Below, piece after piece: positions 52,603 to 62,213 of a stretch of DNA of 64,000 nt (its first letter is position 1; each line of letters starts with the position of its first letter). Under the pieces are notes generated by a model. It saw only the letters and a program-made list of their open reading frames with translations. It searched no databases and had not been told where the DNA came from. Position numbers and translations under genes: made by a program. Source of the DNA: Pigmentiphaga aceris (GTDB taxonomy: Bacteria > Pseudomonadota > Gammaproteobacteria > Burkholderiales > Burkholderiaceae_B); the NCBI RefSeq assembly GCF_008119665.1, contig NZ_CP043046.1, positions 4,402,001 to 4,466,000 of the forward strand. The letters run 5' to 3'.

Positions 52603-53763
52603 ATGCCCCGCGCCGCCCAGCCTCCTCAAAACACCCATCTCGTCAATCGCGATTCCAAATTTGCGGCACTGGCCTTGGCCCTGGCGCTGCCGGCCGACAC
52701 CGTGCTGTATCTGTTGCTGCCGATGTACGCAGAACAATTTGGCGTGACGCTGGCACAAGCAGGCTTGCTGCTGGCAGCCAATCGGCTGATACGCATCGTT
52801 GGCTATGGCTTTGTGGCGCGCTTCTATGCCAGGCATGGTGACCGCCTGACCTGTACCTTGGCCGTGGTGGCCGCCGCGATCTGCGCGCTGGGGTACGCCA
52901 CCTTGTCGGGCCTGTGGGCGCTGCTGCCGCTGCGATTGCTGTGGGGCTTGTCGTTCGCTGCGCTGAACCTGTCCACGCAGATGCTGGCCACGGCAGACCC
53001 GGTTGGCGCTGCGCAGCGTTCCGGTCGATCACGTGCATTCACGGCACTTGGGCCGGTCATTGCGCTGCCAGTCGCGGGCCTGCTTGCCTACGGATACGGG
53101 CCACGCCCGGTCTTCTGGTTGCTCGCTGCCACCGCGCTGCTGGGCTTGCTGGTTACTCGCCAACTGTCACGACATCACCAGCCCACGCCAGCAAAACGGC
53201 GCGGCCTCACCCGCCCGAACAGCCTGGACGTGTGGTCCTTCCTGGAAGGCTTCACGCTGGATGGCCTGTTCATCATCGGCTTGTCGTATCTGGGCAGCGA
53301 GCTGTTGCCTGGCGGCGCAGTGGTGATGGCGGGCACGCTGTTGGCGGCGCGTTATCTGGGTGAAATCGTCTTGAGTCCACTGGGTGGCCGACTGGCCGAA
53401 CGCTTCGGCGCAGAGAACGCGTTGGTGGGTCTGTCCTTGCTGACCTCGGCTACCTTGATCGGTTTCGGCCTGGGCTGGTTCTGGAGCGGTGCGGCGGCCA
53501 TCGTGGTGCTCAGGGCATTGCAGTTGCCGTTGCTGGCCCCTATCGTCGCGCAGCGGACGCCCGGACCGGAACGGGTACACGCACTTGCGGCGCGGTCCGT
53601 GTGGCGGGATATCGGTGCCGGCACCGGTCCGTTGCTGGCCGGGGTCTTGCTGCCCTTCATGTCCCCGGCCTGGCTTTACAGCGTACCCGCGCTGTTGCTG
53701 GCAGGCGCGGCGATAGCCTGCGTACAGCGTCCCGCCCCCGGTGCACTACCGCAGGAACGTTGA
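52603..53763 (+). CDS. MFS transporter
   Basis: Major facilitator superfamily permease, 386 residues, about 12 hydrophobic segments. The first helix is LALALALPADTVLYLLLPMY and the motif-A-like loop follows as ARFYARHGDRLTC. GGRLAERFGAENALVG near residue 260 is the second-half counterpart. The start is uncertain: ATG 52603 gives a normal cytoplasmic N-terminus, whereas the frame is open back to 52453 with an unconserved Arg/Leu-rich extension that would run over the LysR operator. The substrate is unknown. Its stop is five bases from that of the convergent next gene. Confidence 0.82.
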   Translation: MPRAAQPPQNTHLVNRDSKFAALALALALPADTVLYLLLPMYAEQFGVTLAQAGLLLAANRLIRIVGYGFVARFYARHGDRLTCTLAVVAAAICALGYATLSGLWALLPLRLLWGLSFAALNLSTQMLATADPVGAAQRSGRSRAFTALGPVIALPVAGLLAYGYGPRPVFWLLAATALLGLLVTRQLSRHHQPTPAKRRGLTRPNSLDVWSFLEGFTLDGLFIIGLSYLGSELLPGGAVVMAGTLLAARYLGEIVLSPLGGRLAERFGAENALVGLSLLTSATLIGFGLGWFWSGAAAIVVLRALQLPLLAPIVAQRTPGPERVHALAARSVWRDIGAGTGPLLAGVLLPFMSPAWLYSVPALLLAGAAIACVQRPAPGALPQER

Positions 53764-53768
53764 ACGCC

Positions 53769-56408
53769 CTATCGCTTCGATACCCCTGCCCCGCCCTCGC
53801 CTGGCTGACGTGACGCAACCAGCACGAACAACATCGTGGCGACCAGATAGACCATGCCGGTCATGGCCAGGCCCGGACCAATGCCGACCAGCGTGAACAA
53901 GGTGCCCACGAACAGCGGGCCGATCATCTGGCCCAGCTTGTCGGCGGCGCGCATGACACTGGTGGCCGCCCCTGCGCCGTATTGCTGCACATTCGGCAAG
54001 GCCAGGGTCCAGGTGGTCTGGGCTGCACCCGACCAGCAACTGCCCAGCGCCAGCAGGAACACGGCCATCGACACCGCAAACAGGCTGCTGTCGACATATA
54101 GGTAGGCCATGCCCGTACCGCCCAGCAGGCCGCCCAGCGCGATGAAATATTTCTTGGTGCGGGTGCGATCCACCACGCGCCCGATCATCGGGCCAAGGTA
54201 GATCATGCACAGGCCATACAGCATCAACACACGGCCAATGCTGGAAGCTGCCACCCCTTGCGCTTCCAGGTACAGGGGCAGCGCAAAGTACAGCAGCCCC
54301 ACCTGGGCGATGGAAAACGGCACCACGCTGCCCGCCAGCAAGGCACCAAAATCACGGCTGCCGATCAATGCACCAAGGCGCTTTGCGCGTGCGGAAAGAC
54401 CCAGTTTTGGCGTGATACCTGCAGCGGAACCCGAAGCAGATCCTGCGCGAGTAACCGTACCGGAAACCGGGCTGACGACGGCAGCAGCACGAACAGAACC
54501 TTCGGCAGCACCACCCACAGCGCCAGCAGACATCGCCGCGGCAGCCGATTCCTTTTTCCACCGACGCGCCATCACAAACGCGCCGATCAGGGGCAGCATC
54601 AGCACCACGGCGCTGGCAATGAAGACCGGCCGATAACCCGCCTGATCTGCCAGCATGGCACCCACCGCCGTACCCGACAAATGCCCGGCGAACAGCCCGG
54701 CAACCAGCCAGGCCATGTTGCGGCCACGGAATGCCGGCTTGCTGCCGGCGATCACGAAACCTTGCAAGCCCATCCAGGCCAGCCCGTAACCCAGGCCAAC
54801 CACACCGCGCGCCAGTGCAAACCATTCCAGATTCACCGCACTGGACGCCAGCAGGGAACCGCAGGCTGCCACCACCAGACCACCCAGCACCGGCACAGGC
54901 CAGCCCCGACGATCGGTCAGACGGCCCGCCAGCAACGCGCCACCCAGACCGCACAACATTTCCACCGACAGCGGCAAGGCCAGCAAGATGTCGGGCGGCA
55001 AGGACAACAATTGCACCGGCAAGGTACGCGCATACAAAGGCATGAAGCTCAGCGGCAAGGCCCAGGCAAACAGGAACCCGAACATCAGCGGCCGGGCCAC
55101 GCGGGCCACGTTTTCGGCGCGATTGGACTCGGTTTCCAGCAGCGCGGTCGTGCCATTGGCCCGGGCCTGCGCACGCACCGTGCGTGCCATCACCAGGGTC
55201 AAGAGCAGGAACATCTCGAAAGCGGTAATGGCAGAGATCAGCGCCACGGTACCGGCGTCCAGCACCCGCGACCGCACGCCCGCGGCAATGACGGCGGCAT
55301 CCAAGCGAACATCGAGCGTGCCCGCCCCGATGCGATAACCGCCCGCGCTCGCCATGCTGACCGGCAGCGATATCTGCAGTTCGTCCTGGATTTCACCCGG
55401 CATCGGGGCCGCTGTGGGGGCAACCTGTCGGGGGCCACGCGCATCTGCACCGACCAATACCCGGCCGTGACTATCGCGCAGCGACACATGCTCGATGGCG
55501 GGCAAGGTGGATGCCAAGCGGGTGAACAAGGTGTCCACCCCGCGCAGGCGATCGATGGAAATGCCCATGTCCAGCACACGACCGATGTCCGCCTGCATGC
55601 GACCGACCAGCATGGTGACGTTGGCGCGCGTGTTTTCCAGCCAGGCGCTGCGGAACGATGCAATGGTGTCGGCCGAATACACACCTTGCGCCAGAATCAG
55701 GGCGATCAACGGCACCGCAAGACGGGCGCGGCCACCTGGGCGCGTCAAGGTGTCGAACGGCACGACCCAACCCAGCGCCACGATCAGGAAGATCGCAGCC
55801 GCAAGCGTGGTCAATCCCAACACCATCACGGTGCGATGCAGGAAAGCCTGTTCTCGCGCGGCCTGATCGGTGTTGTCGACGGCAAGCACCAGCACACCGT
55901 CCAACTGTGACTGTCGGCCATGCAAAGGCACGGCCAGCGCAAAGGTATTGGTGCTGGTCATCATGACCGCGCCGCTGCGCAGGCGGCTCATGTCGCTGTC
56001 CGTCTGCAAGGCCGAGGCTGGGGCCGCAAATGTCTTGGCAAGCGCAGGTGCGCCTGGCAGTGCGGTCGAGGTCTGCGCCAGCACATAACCGTCGGGCAAC
56101 AGCACCGTGGCACCGACCAGATCCGGTAAATGGCTGAAGTTGCGATCCAGCAACGCCGCCAGCCCGAAATACTGGGCAATCGGCTTGCCCAGACGCAAAC
56201 CGCCCTCGATCTTGGCGGCGGTGTCGCGTGCCAGCAGCTCGACGCGTTCAGCGGTAGTGGCGGTGGAAAGTCGATTGAACGCGGCCAAGCCTAGTGCGGC
56301 GGTCAATGCTTGCGCCAGCACCAGAATCAGCAGGCAAGCGCCGATCACTTCGGCGACAACCACACGGCGGCGACGTGCCGCGACGGCGGTAACTGCCCGC
56401 GTATTCAT
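53769..56408 (-). CDS. Sensor-MFS fusion protein
   Basis: An unusual 879-residue membrane protein. Residues 20-42 form a first helix, followed by an extracytoplasmic domain to about 190 (with LPDGYVLAQTSTALPG, resembling Cache-type sensors). Two helices follow near 195-250, then a second extracytoplasmic segment to about 375 (with HVSLRDSHGRVLVG), and a helix near 380-405. From about 440 to the end there is a complete 12-helix MFS transporter with motif A as GRLTDRRGWPVP and its repeat IGRVVDRTRTKKYF. An Ala/Gly/Ser-rich linker separates the MFS halves. It is divergent from the SpoIIE-phosphatase gene (90-bp gap). The sensor domains may gate transport or the MFS may act as a receptor; both are inference. 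Confidence 0.78.
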   Translation of the reverse strand: MNTRAVTAVAARRRRVVVAEVIGACLLILVLAQALTAALGLAAFNRLSTATTAERVELLARDTAAKIEGGLRLGKPIAQYFGLAALLDRNFSHLPDLVGATVLLPDGYVLAQTSTALPGAPALAKTFAAPASALQTDSDMSRLRSGAVMMTSTNTFALAVPLHGRQSQLDGVLVLAVDNTDQAAREQAFLHRTVMVLGLTTLAAAIFLIVALGWVVPFDTLTRPGGRARLAVPLIALILAQGVYSADTIASFRSAWLENTRANVTMLVGRMQADIGRVLDMGISIDRLRGVDTLFTRLASTLPAIEHVSLRDSHGRVLVGADARGPRQVAPTAAPMPGEIQDELQISLPVSMASAGGYRIGAGTLDVRLDAAVIAAGVRSRVLDAGTVALISAITAFEMFLLLTLVMARTVRAQARANGTTALLETESNRAENVARVARPLMFGFLFAWALPLSFMPLYARTLPVQLLSLPPDILLALPLSVEMLCGLGGALLAGRLTDRRGWPVPVLGGLVVAACGSLLASSAVNLEWFALARGVVGLGYGLAWMGLQGFVIAGSKPAFRGRNMAWLVAGLFAGHLSGTAVGAMLADQAGYRPVFIASAVVLMLPLIGAFVMARRWKKESAAAAMSAGAVGGAAEGSVRAAAVVSPVSGTVTRAGSASGSAAGITPKLGLSARAKRLGALIGSRDFGALLAGSVVPFSIAQVGLLYFALPLYLEAQGVAASSIGRVLMLYGLCMIYLGPMIGRVVDRTRTKKYFIALGGLLGGTGMAYLYVDSSLFAVSMAVFLLALGSCWSGAAQTTWTLALPNVQQYGAGAATSVMRAADKLGQMIGPLFVGTLFTLVGIGPGLAMTGMVYLVATMLFVLVASRQPGEGGAGVSKR

Positions 56409-56422
56409 ACGAAACTTTTCCT

Positions 56423-56452
56423 TTGTGAGAATTCGCTACGGCCAAATATAAT
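56423..56452 (+). promoter_or_regulatory. Sigma-70-like promoter of the SpoIIE-phosphatase operon
   Basis: TTGTGA (56423-56428) and a perfect TATAAT (56447-56452) are spaced by 18 bases, ending 46 bases before the ATG at 56499. It lies in the short gap shared with the divergent sensor-MFS gene. Confidence 0.65.
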
Positions 56453-56498
56453 CCAGCTCCTTACAAGGCGGGCGAAATATAGGGCAAGTCAAAAAAAG

Positions 56499-58526
56499 AT
56501 GGTCACTTCCCTAAGAACGCGAATCTTCATGCTGATCGCCGCCATGCTGGTATTGGTGGCGGCTTTTGTCATGCTGATCACGCAGCGCGCTGTTACAGAC
56601 ACCGTCTATGGTTCTGAAGAACGCGCCGCAATCAATGCGCTGCGCCTGGTGTCGCTGGACATCGAGGCCCGTTATGGCCAGCTGCTGCGCGAAAAAATCG
56701 CCACCGTGCGCAGCTCACGCGCGCAACTGGAAAGCCACGGCAATACGGTCGAGTCCACGCTGAACAGTTTCGCCGCCTTGGCCAAGACCGGCGTGATCGA
56801 TCGCGCCGCCGCCCAGCGCCTTGCGCTGGACTGGATCAACGAGTTGCATGGCAGCGACAACATCCAGGTCATGGTCTACGACCGCTCGCTGCGCGTGCTT
56901 GCCCACCCCCAGGCGGGCTTTCGCGGCATCAGTCTGAATCTGCTGCGCGACATGAAAGGCCGCGCGATTGCCGAAGACATGTACAGGGGCAGCGGCGTTC
57001 CGCTGTTCGGCGTGTACCCCTGGCCCAGTGCCACCAATGGCGAGATCGATACGCACTTCGGCTACTTCCGCCGCTTTGCCGCCTGGGATTGGGTATTCGT
57101 GGTGGGCAGCGAGGCCGGTACGGTCGAGCGCACGGTCGCGGCAAAACGCAAGGAAATCGTCACCGCGTTGGGTGAAACGCTGAATCGTCTGACCCTGGCG
57201 CGTTCGGGCTTCTCGTTCGTTTTTGCCGACAACGGCGATATGGTGGTGTCGCCACCCGACCGTGCAAGCGCCCTGTTGAATGGGCGCGATGCGGCTACCG
57301 GACAGCCACTGCGCGAATTGCTCAAACAGGCGGCCGAAGACACGACTGGCGTCACACATGTATCGTTCCGGCCGGAAGGTACTGGCGGTGAAGACTGGGA
57401 GCTGTACGCCACCTACGTCAAACCCTTGAAATGGTATGTGGCCGGTGCGGTTCCGCGCAGTGACCTGATGAGCCCCGGACGCGCCTTGCTGCGCCAGCAA
57501 GGGCTGGTGTTCCTGGCCATGCTGGGCGTGGCCATGTTGCTGGCCTGGCTGTATGCCTCGCGCCTGATCCGCCCCTTGAAACTGCTGACGCGTTATGCGC
57601 GTGAACTGCCCGACCGAGATCTGACAGTGGCCCATCAGGTGCCAAAAGCGGTTGCTGAATTGCCCACGCGTTATCGCGACGAAGTGGGTCGCCTGGCCAC
57701 CACGCTGCTGTACATGGAACAGCAACTGCGAGGCAACGTGGCGCGGCTGATGTCGGAAACCTCTGCCCGCGAACGCATCGAGAGCGAACTGTCGATTGCC
57801 CGCGACATTCAGCTTGGTCTGCTGCCCATTCGCCTGGTGCCGGAAGTCACCGAACGTGTGGACCTGTTCGCCACCATGACGGCTGCCAAGGAAGTGGGCG
57901 GCGATCTGTACGACTACTTCATGCTGGGCGACGGGCGGATGTGCTTTGTGATCGGTGACGTGTCCGGCAAGGGCGTGCCGGCAGCCATGTTCATGGCGAT
58001 CACCCGCACCCTGGTGCGCGCTGCCGCACGCGACGAATCCAGCGCGGGCGACCTGATGTCTGCCATCAACGACCGTCTGGCCGAACACAATCCGAACATG
58101 ATGTTCGTGACGCTGTTCATCGGCATTCTGGATCTGGACAGCGGCGCGCTGCAATACGCCAACGCAGGGCATCCGCCCCTGTGGCTGCTGCACGAAGGCA
58201 AAGTCACCCTGCTGACTGGCCGCAGCGGCCCCGCTTGCGGGGTGGTCGAAGACATTCCTTATGCCGAATTCGACTGCCATCTGGCACCGGGTACGCTATT
58301 GGTCGGCTATACCGACGGTGTAACCGAAGCCGATTCCACCGACGGCAGCTTCTATGGCGACGACCGCGCGCTGCGCCTGCTGGAAAGCCTGCCGCACGAC
58401 AGCAGCAGCCAGACCGCCGCCGAAGCCTTGCATGCCGATGTGGTGCACTTTGCCAACGGTGCCGAGCAGGCCGACGACATCACGCTGATCGTGGTGCGCA
58501 GGCATCCCTCCGAGACATTGTCATGA
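56499..58526 (+). CDS. Membrane sensor with HAMP and SpoIIE-type PP2C phosphatase
   Basis: Signal-transducing phosphatase, 675 residues. An N-terminal helix (residues 8-28) and a helix near 330-352 bracket a large periplasmic Cache-like sensor. A HAMP region follows (ASRLIRPLKLLTRYARELP, then VGRLATTLLYME). The PPM/SpoIIE domain spans about 425-670 with all metal-binding motifs: IARDIQLGLLP, KEVGGDLYDYF, VIGDVSGKGVPAAMFM, GYTDGVTEA and ADDITLIVV. It should be an active Ser/Thr phosphatase. No anti-sigma or anti-anti-sigma gene is in the window. It overlaps the next gene by four bases. Confidence 0.88.
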   Translation: MVTSLRTRIFMLIAAMLVLVAAFVMLITQRAVTDTVYGSEERAAINALRLVSLDIEARYGQLLREKIATVRSSRAQLESHGNTVESTLNSFAALAKTGVIDRAAAQRLALDWINELHGSDNIQVMVYDRSLRVLAHPQAGFRGISLNLLRDMKGRAIAEDMYRGSGVPLFGVYPWPSATNGEIDTHFGYFRRFAAWDWVFVVGSEAGTVERTVAAKRKEIVTALGETLNRLTLARSGFSFVFADNGDMVVSPPDRASALLNGRDAATGQPLRELLKQAAEDTTGVTHVSFRPEGTGGEDWELYATYVKPLKWYVAGAVPRSDLMSPGRALLRQQGLVFLAMLGVAMLLAWLYASRLIRPLKLLTRYARELPDRDLTVAHQVPKAVAELPTRYRDEVGRLATTLLYMEQQLRGNVARLMSETSARERIESELSIARDIQLGLLPIRLVPEVTERVDLFATMTAAKEVGGDLYDYFMLGDGRMCFVIGDVSGKGVPAAMFMAITRTLVRAAARDESSAGDLMSAINDRLAEHNPNMMFVTLFIGILDLDSGALQYANAGHPPLWLLHEGKVTLLTGRSGPACGVVEDIPYAEFDCHLAPGTLLVGYTDGVTEADSTDGSFYGDDRALRLLESLPHDSSSQTAAEALHADVVHFANGAEQADDITLIVVRRHPSETLS

Positions 58527-59761
58527 CCTTCCGTTCGATTCCTATGTCCTTGGCGCAGTTGCCGCGTCTGCTGTCCTGCACGGCCTTGGCCCTGGCCTGC
58601 GGGTGGAGTGCCAGCGCAGTTGCGGCCGACCCGGCACCGACCACCCCGGCAAACGTCGCCACCACGGACGCCTCCCCGCGCGTATTTCCGGTCACGCCAA
58701 CCCGCAAGCCTGATGGCACGCGCTGGCGGCTGGGCTACCTGCAAGGCGGCGACTACGGCGACTACCCGATCATTCTGTCGGCCATTGTGCGCGGCATGAT
58801 TACCCTGGGCTGGTTGGAAGACCTGGAGATTCCTGATGCGCGGATCACCAGCTCACAAGACATCTGGGCATTCCTGGCCACCAAGGCCAAAAGCCAATAT
58901 GTGGAATTCGTGCCTGACGGCTACTACAGCCCTGGCAACTTCAACGCCAAGCTGCGGCCCGAGGTACGCGACGCACTGACGGCGCGCCTGAACGACAAGC
59001 GCGACCTGGACATGATGATCGCCATGGGCACCTGGGCAGGCCAGGACCTGGCGCGTGCGCAGATAACGGTGCCGACCATCGTGGCATCGACCAGCGACCC
59101 GGTAGCTGCCGGCATCATTGCCAGCACCGACGACAGCGGCCGCGATCATGTGCACGCCAAGGTCGAACCCGAACGTTATCAACGCCAGGTGCAGCTGTTC
59201 CATGACATCGTGCCCTTCAAGCGCCTTGGCATCGTCTATGAAAACAGCGCCGAAGGCCGCACCTTCGGCGGCGTCGATGCGGTCGAACAGATGGCAACCC
59301 GCCTGGGCTTTGCCATCGAAGCCTGCCACGCCCCTTTCAACAACGTCACACCGGCCGAGGCCATGCAAGGTGCAGAAGCCTGCTACGCCAAGGTGGCCGC
59401 CAAGGCCGATGCCGTGTATCTGACCGTGCACCGTGGTGTCACCAGCCAGTCGCTGGGGCCGATCGTGGACACCTTGCTGAAGGCGCGCCTGCCCAGCTTT
59501 TCGATGCTGGGATCGGACGAAGTACGGCGCGGCGTGTTGATGAGCATGGCCCAGGCCGATTACTCACACGTCGGCCTGTTCCACGCGGAAGTCATGGCGC
59601 GCATTTTTCACGGCGCAAAACCGCGCGAGCTGAGCCAGATCTGGCTGTCGCCTGCCGAGATCGCCATCAACCTGAAAGCGGCCGAGATCATCGGCTTTGA
59701 TCCGCCCATCGATATTCTGTTGGCATCGGACGAGGTTTACGACAGCGTCGGCGACAAATAG
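58523..59761 (+). CDS. ABC_sub_bind-family exported protein
   Basis: Exported binding protein, 412 residues. The signal peptide ends near ASAVAADP (residue 33). The two-lobed domain shows WRLGYLQGGDYGDYPIIL near residue 70, MMIAMGTWAGQDLARA near residue 168, IVASTSDPVAAGII and FKRLGIVYENSAEGRTFGG near residue 232; this is the type I periplasmic-binding fold of the ABC_sub_bind group. No ABC permease or ATPase follows, and the ATGA overlap with the phosphatase gene suggests it acts as a ligand-presenting partner of the sensor. The stop codon lies in the first copy of a 15-bp direct repeat (59759-59788). Confidence 0.82.
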   Translation: MTFRSIPMSLAQLPRLLSCTALALACGWSASAVAADPAPTTPANVATTDASPRVFPVTPTRKPDGTRWRLGYLQGGDYGDYPIILSAIVRGMITLGWLEDLEIPDARITSSQDIWAFLATKAKSQYVEFVPDGYYSPGNFNAKLRPEVRDALTARLNDKRDLDMMIAMGTWAGQDLARAQITVPTIVASTSDPVAAGIIASTDDSGRDHVHAKVEPERYQRQVQLFHDIVPFKRLGIVYENSAEGRTFGGVDAVEQMATRLGFAIEACHAPFNNVTPAEAMQGAEACYAKVAAKADAVYLTVHRGVTSQSLGPIVDTLLKARLPSFSMLGSDEVRRGVLMSMAQADYSHVGLFHAEVMARIFHGAKPRELSQIWLSPAEIAINLKAAEIIGFDPPIDILLASDEVYDSVGDK

Positions 59762-59788
59762 AAAACGCCAACATAGAAAACGCCAACA
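59759..59788. repeat. 15-bp direct repeat at a gene end
   Basis: TAGAAAACGCCAACA occurs twice without a gap (59759-59773 and 59774-59788). The first TAG is the stop codon of the exported binding protein. Confidence 0.9.
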
Positions 59789-59802
59789 GAGACGGCCTGC
59801 CT

Positions 59803-61299
59803 TCAGATCACGGCAGCCGTCGCCCACTGACTGGGATGCAACACGGTTTGTTGCGCGGCCAGCCCCGCCAGGCGCTGATCGCGGTCACCGCCCAGGCTGT
59901 GCCAGGTTTCCAGCATGCGATCCGCCCCGGTGCGCTTGTTTTGCCAGACCCAATCGGCATAGCCCAGCCAATGGCGATCCCCGGCGTCCAGCCCGGCACG
60001 TGCCACGGCCAGCACCTCGCCCGCAAACGCATGTACGGCGGCATCATCCAGCGCGGCAGCCACTGCCGGCTGGCGCAACGCCAGCAAGCGCTGCCAACCC
60101 CAGTCAGCCACCAATTTTTCGGCTTCTTCCAAGTTGGCAAGCAGGCCCGCCTGCACGGCCGACGCCGACATCACCACCGTGGCGGCCACGTCAGCCCCGG
60201 CTTCTGCCAGCAGCCCGGCATCGGGGAAATTGGCACCTGGGCAACGGCCTTCGATGTAGCCCTCGGCACCATATTCCGCCATCAGTGTTTCCAGGTTGCG
60301 GCGGCCGTGCAAGGCTTCCAACAGTTCAGGCACCGGTGGCAGGCTGCCAAAACGGAAGCGAAAGCGCGCGTCCAGGAAGGGCATGAATTGCAGGTATTCG
60401 AAGTGCATGGCAGACGGGGCCAACATGACGGACTCGCCGCTGTCGCATGCAATCCCCGGCCAGGCAGATTCCGCCAGGAAACGCATCAGGGATGGGTCCC
60501 CTTCCGGCCGCGCGGTGTGCGATGCGCCCTTGTAATCTCGACTGCTGGCAAGCGGCACCGTGTGCATGACGGTGCCCACGCCATAGGCGCGGCGAAAGTA
60601 GTCGGCCAGATCGCTGAAACGCCTGCCTGGCGTCTGTGACAAACGCGCGTCGCAAGGAAATTTGGCGGCCGCGAACATGCGCGGCCAGATCGACAAGCGG
60701 TTTTCCTTGAGCCCGGTGGGCATGCCGCCTTCCAAGGGGCTATTGGCAAACAGCGCAATGGACGCCGGAGCCGCAGCCAACACCACATTGACTGCCCGCG
60801 CCGCCAAGGCCAGCGGTATCGAGGTCGTGGGGCCGTTCTGGGCTTTTGCGTCGATGCCGACGCGGTGCTGCCAACCCCGATAGTCCACCCAATGGTCGTA
60901 CAAAGGCTTGGGCGCACGCACGGCGCGATATGCGGCTTCGTCAGTGGGACAGTCCGGGTGCTCGGAGGTATTCAGCAGTACGGCCCCTTCCTCTGCCAGT
61001 GCGTCGATCACGTCACCAAGCTCGGTCGTCACCATCGCGTCAAGGCGAGCCAGGCCGCCTGCACCGCCCTGCACTGGCCCCAGCGCGCTTTCAAGATGGT
61101 TGAAGGCATTGTCCAGGCCGCTATCGACCCCGTCGCTCAAGACCGCCACGGTTTTGCCTGACAACTGCTTTTGCTGCGGCACCTGACCACGCGCCCGCTT
61201 GCGGCGCGACATGCTGTCGAAATAGCCAGACACAGCATGGCTGCGCCCAGTCTTCTGGTTCGCAACGACCATCTCCATTTCCAAACCGATCTTCTTCAC
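59803..61299 (-). CDS. Glutamate-cysteine ligase family protein (GCS2-like)
   Basis: ATP-dependent carboxylate-amine ligase of the GCS2 group, 498 residues. GLEMEMVVANQKTGRSHAV at the N-terminus provides the metal/ATP acidic residues. TTSIPLALAARAVNVVLAAA and ALFANSPLEGGMPTGLKENR (residues 172-215) are landmarks shared with plant/proteobacterial GCS. HFEYLQFMPFLDARFRFR near residue 320 corresponds to the late catalytic region. Gamma-glutamylcysteine synthesis is possible but other amine substrates are not excluded; gshB is not adjacent. GTG start with a strong AGGGGGGAG ribosome binding site. Confidence 0.68.
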   Translation of the reverse strand: MKKIGLEMEMVVANQKTGRSHAVSGYFDSMSRRKRARGQVPQQKQLSGKTVAVLSDGVDSGLDNAFNHLESALGPVQGGAGGLARLDAMVTTELGDVIDALAEEGAVLLNTSEHPDCPTDEAAYRAVRAPKPLYDHWVDYRGWQHRVGIDAKAQNGPTTSIPLALAARAVNVVLAAAPASIALFANSPLEGGMPTGLKENRLSIWPRMFAAAKFPCDARLSQTPGRRFSDLADYFRRAYGVGTVMHTVPLASSRDYKGASHTARPEGDPSLMRFLAESAWPGIACDSGESVMLAPSAMHFEYLQFMPFLDARFRFRFGSLPPVPELLEALHGRRNLETLMAEYGAEGYIEGRCPGANFPDAGLLAEAGADVAATVVMSASAVQAGLLANLEEAEKLVADWGWQRLLALRQPAVAAALDDAAVHAFAGEVLAVARAGLDAGDRHWLGYADWVWQNKRTGADRMLETWHSLGGDRDQRLAGLAAQQTVLHPSQWATAAVI

Positions 61300-61498
61300 A
61301 CTCCCCCCTGCGAACAGCCAGCCGCCAATGCGGACAAGCCCAGGTCGGCCGCAATGTTGTCGTTGCGACGAGCTGAACGGAGGCTTAGTACAGAAACGGG
61401 GATTCTCTATCCATGCTGTTACAACAAAACTGGCGTAGAGGGTTTTTTGGCAGTGAAAGTAGCCAAAGGTTTTGCGGAAGCAACCGACCTGTCAGCAA

Positions 61499-62065
61499 CT
61501 AGCCTGCAGGAAACGCACGGCTCACCCAGTCGTCGATCAAGGCTTTTTCGTAGCGCAGCGGATCATCGGAATAGTGGTTCATCCGCATCATGAAGGTGGT
61601 GTCACGCAAGCGAGTCTGGCCAGCGCGCAGGATGGTGCCGTCCGCAGACAGCAGCGTAAAACTCAGCGTGATCGATGGCGGGTAGATGTCTCGAACAATG
61701 CGCACATCGGCAGATTGCCCGCCGTGCCAAGGCTCGTAATCGCCTGCGCGGTCTACATCGGTGACAACAATGGTCATGTGCTGCCCGGCAGGCAGCACGC
61801 CCCCCACACGTTGGGCAATGTGGCGGGCCAGCGAATTCAGCCAGCCGCGTTCATTGCGATCGACGCCGACACCGGCATGGCGAAACTCGGTGAAGTTGTC
61901 GGGATCGACGTACTGCACGTCGACCTGGTCCGCAGTGCCTGCGTGCGCGGCCGTTGTCCCCAGCAGCATGGCAGTCAGCGAGGCAAGCGCAAAACGGCGT
62001 AAGGGGTGAGTCCAACGCACTCGTACTGCACGACTAGATGAAAAAAGCGTGTCGATGGGCGTCAT
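61499..62065 (-). CDS. DUF3016 exported protein
   Basis: Periplasmic protein of unknown function, 188 residues. The signal peptide includes RFALASLTAMLLGTTAAHAG. The rest matches DUF3016: VDVQYVDPDNFTEFR near residue 48, GQHMTIVVTDVDRAGDYEPWHG near residue 93 and VRIVRDIYPPSITLSF near residue 122. The N-terminus before the signal core is long and a later start is possible. No neighbour gives a functional clue. Confidence 0.82.
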   Translation of the reverse strand: MTPIDTLFSSSRAVRVRWTHPLRRFALASLTAMLLGTTAAHAGTADQVDVQYVDPDNFTEFRHAGVGVDRNERGWLNSLARHIAQRVGGVLPAGQHMTIVVTDVDRAGDYEPWHGGQSADVRIVRDIYPPSITLSFTLLSADGTILRAGQTRLRDTTFMMRMNHYSDDPLRYEKALIDDWVSRAFPAG

Positions 62066-62213
62066 GGATAAGCTCCAGAGCGAGTAACAAGCAGATCACC
62101 TACCGTAGCACTGAACGTCGGACGAGACGTTTCAACATGCGGAACACCCCCACTAACCCCGGGCATGCTTCGCGCCATAATGAATCTTCATTCAAGCACC
62201 TTCAGGACACGCC

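Noticed and set aside
54258..55910. Plus-strand open frame of about 550 codons opposite the sensor-MFS gene
   Set aside because: His/Gln/Arg-rich shadow with no domain; the minus-strand frame has clear MFS motifs.
59759..59788. Attachment site or target-site duplication
   Set aside because: The two 15-bp copies are adjacent with nothing inserted between them and no integrase nearby; a simple slippage duplication explains it.
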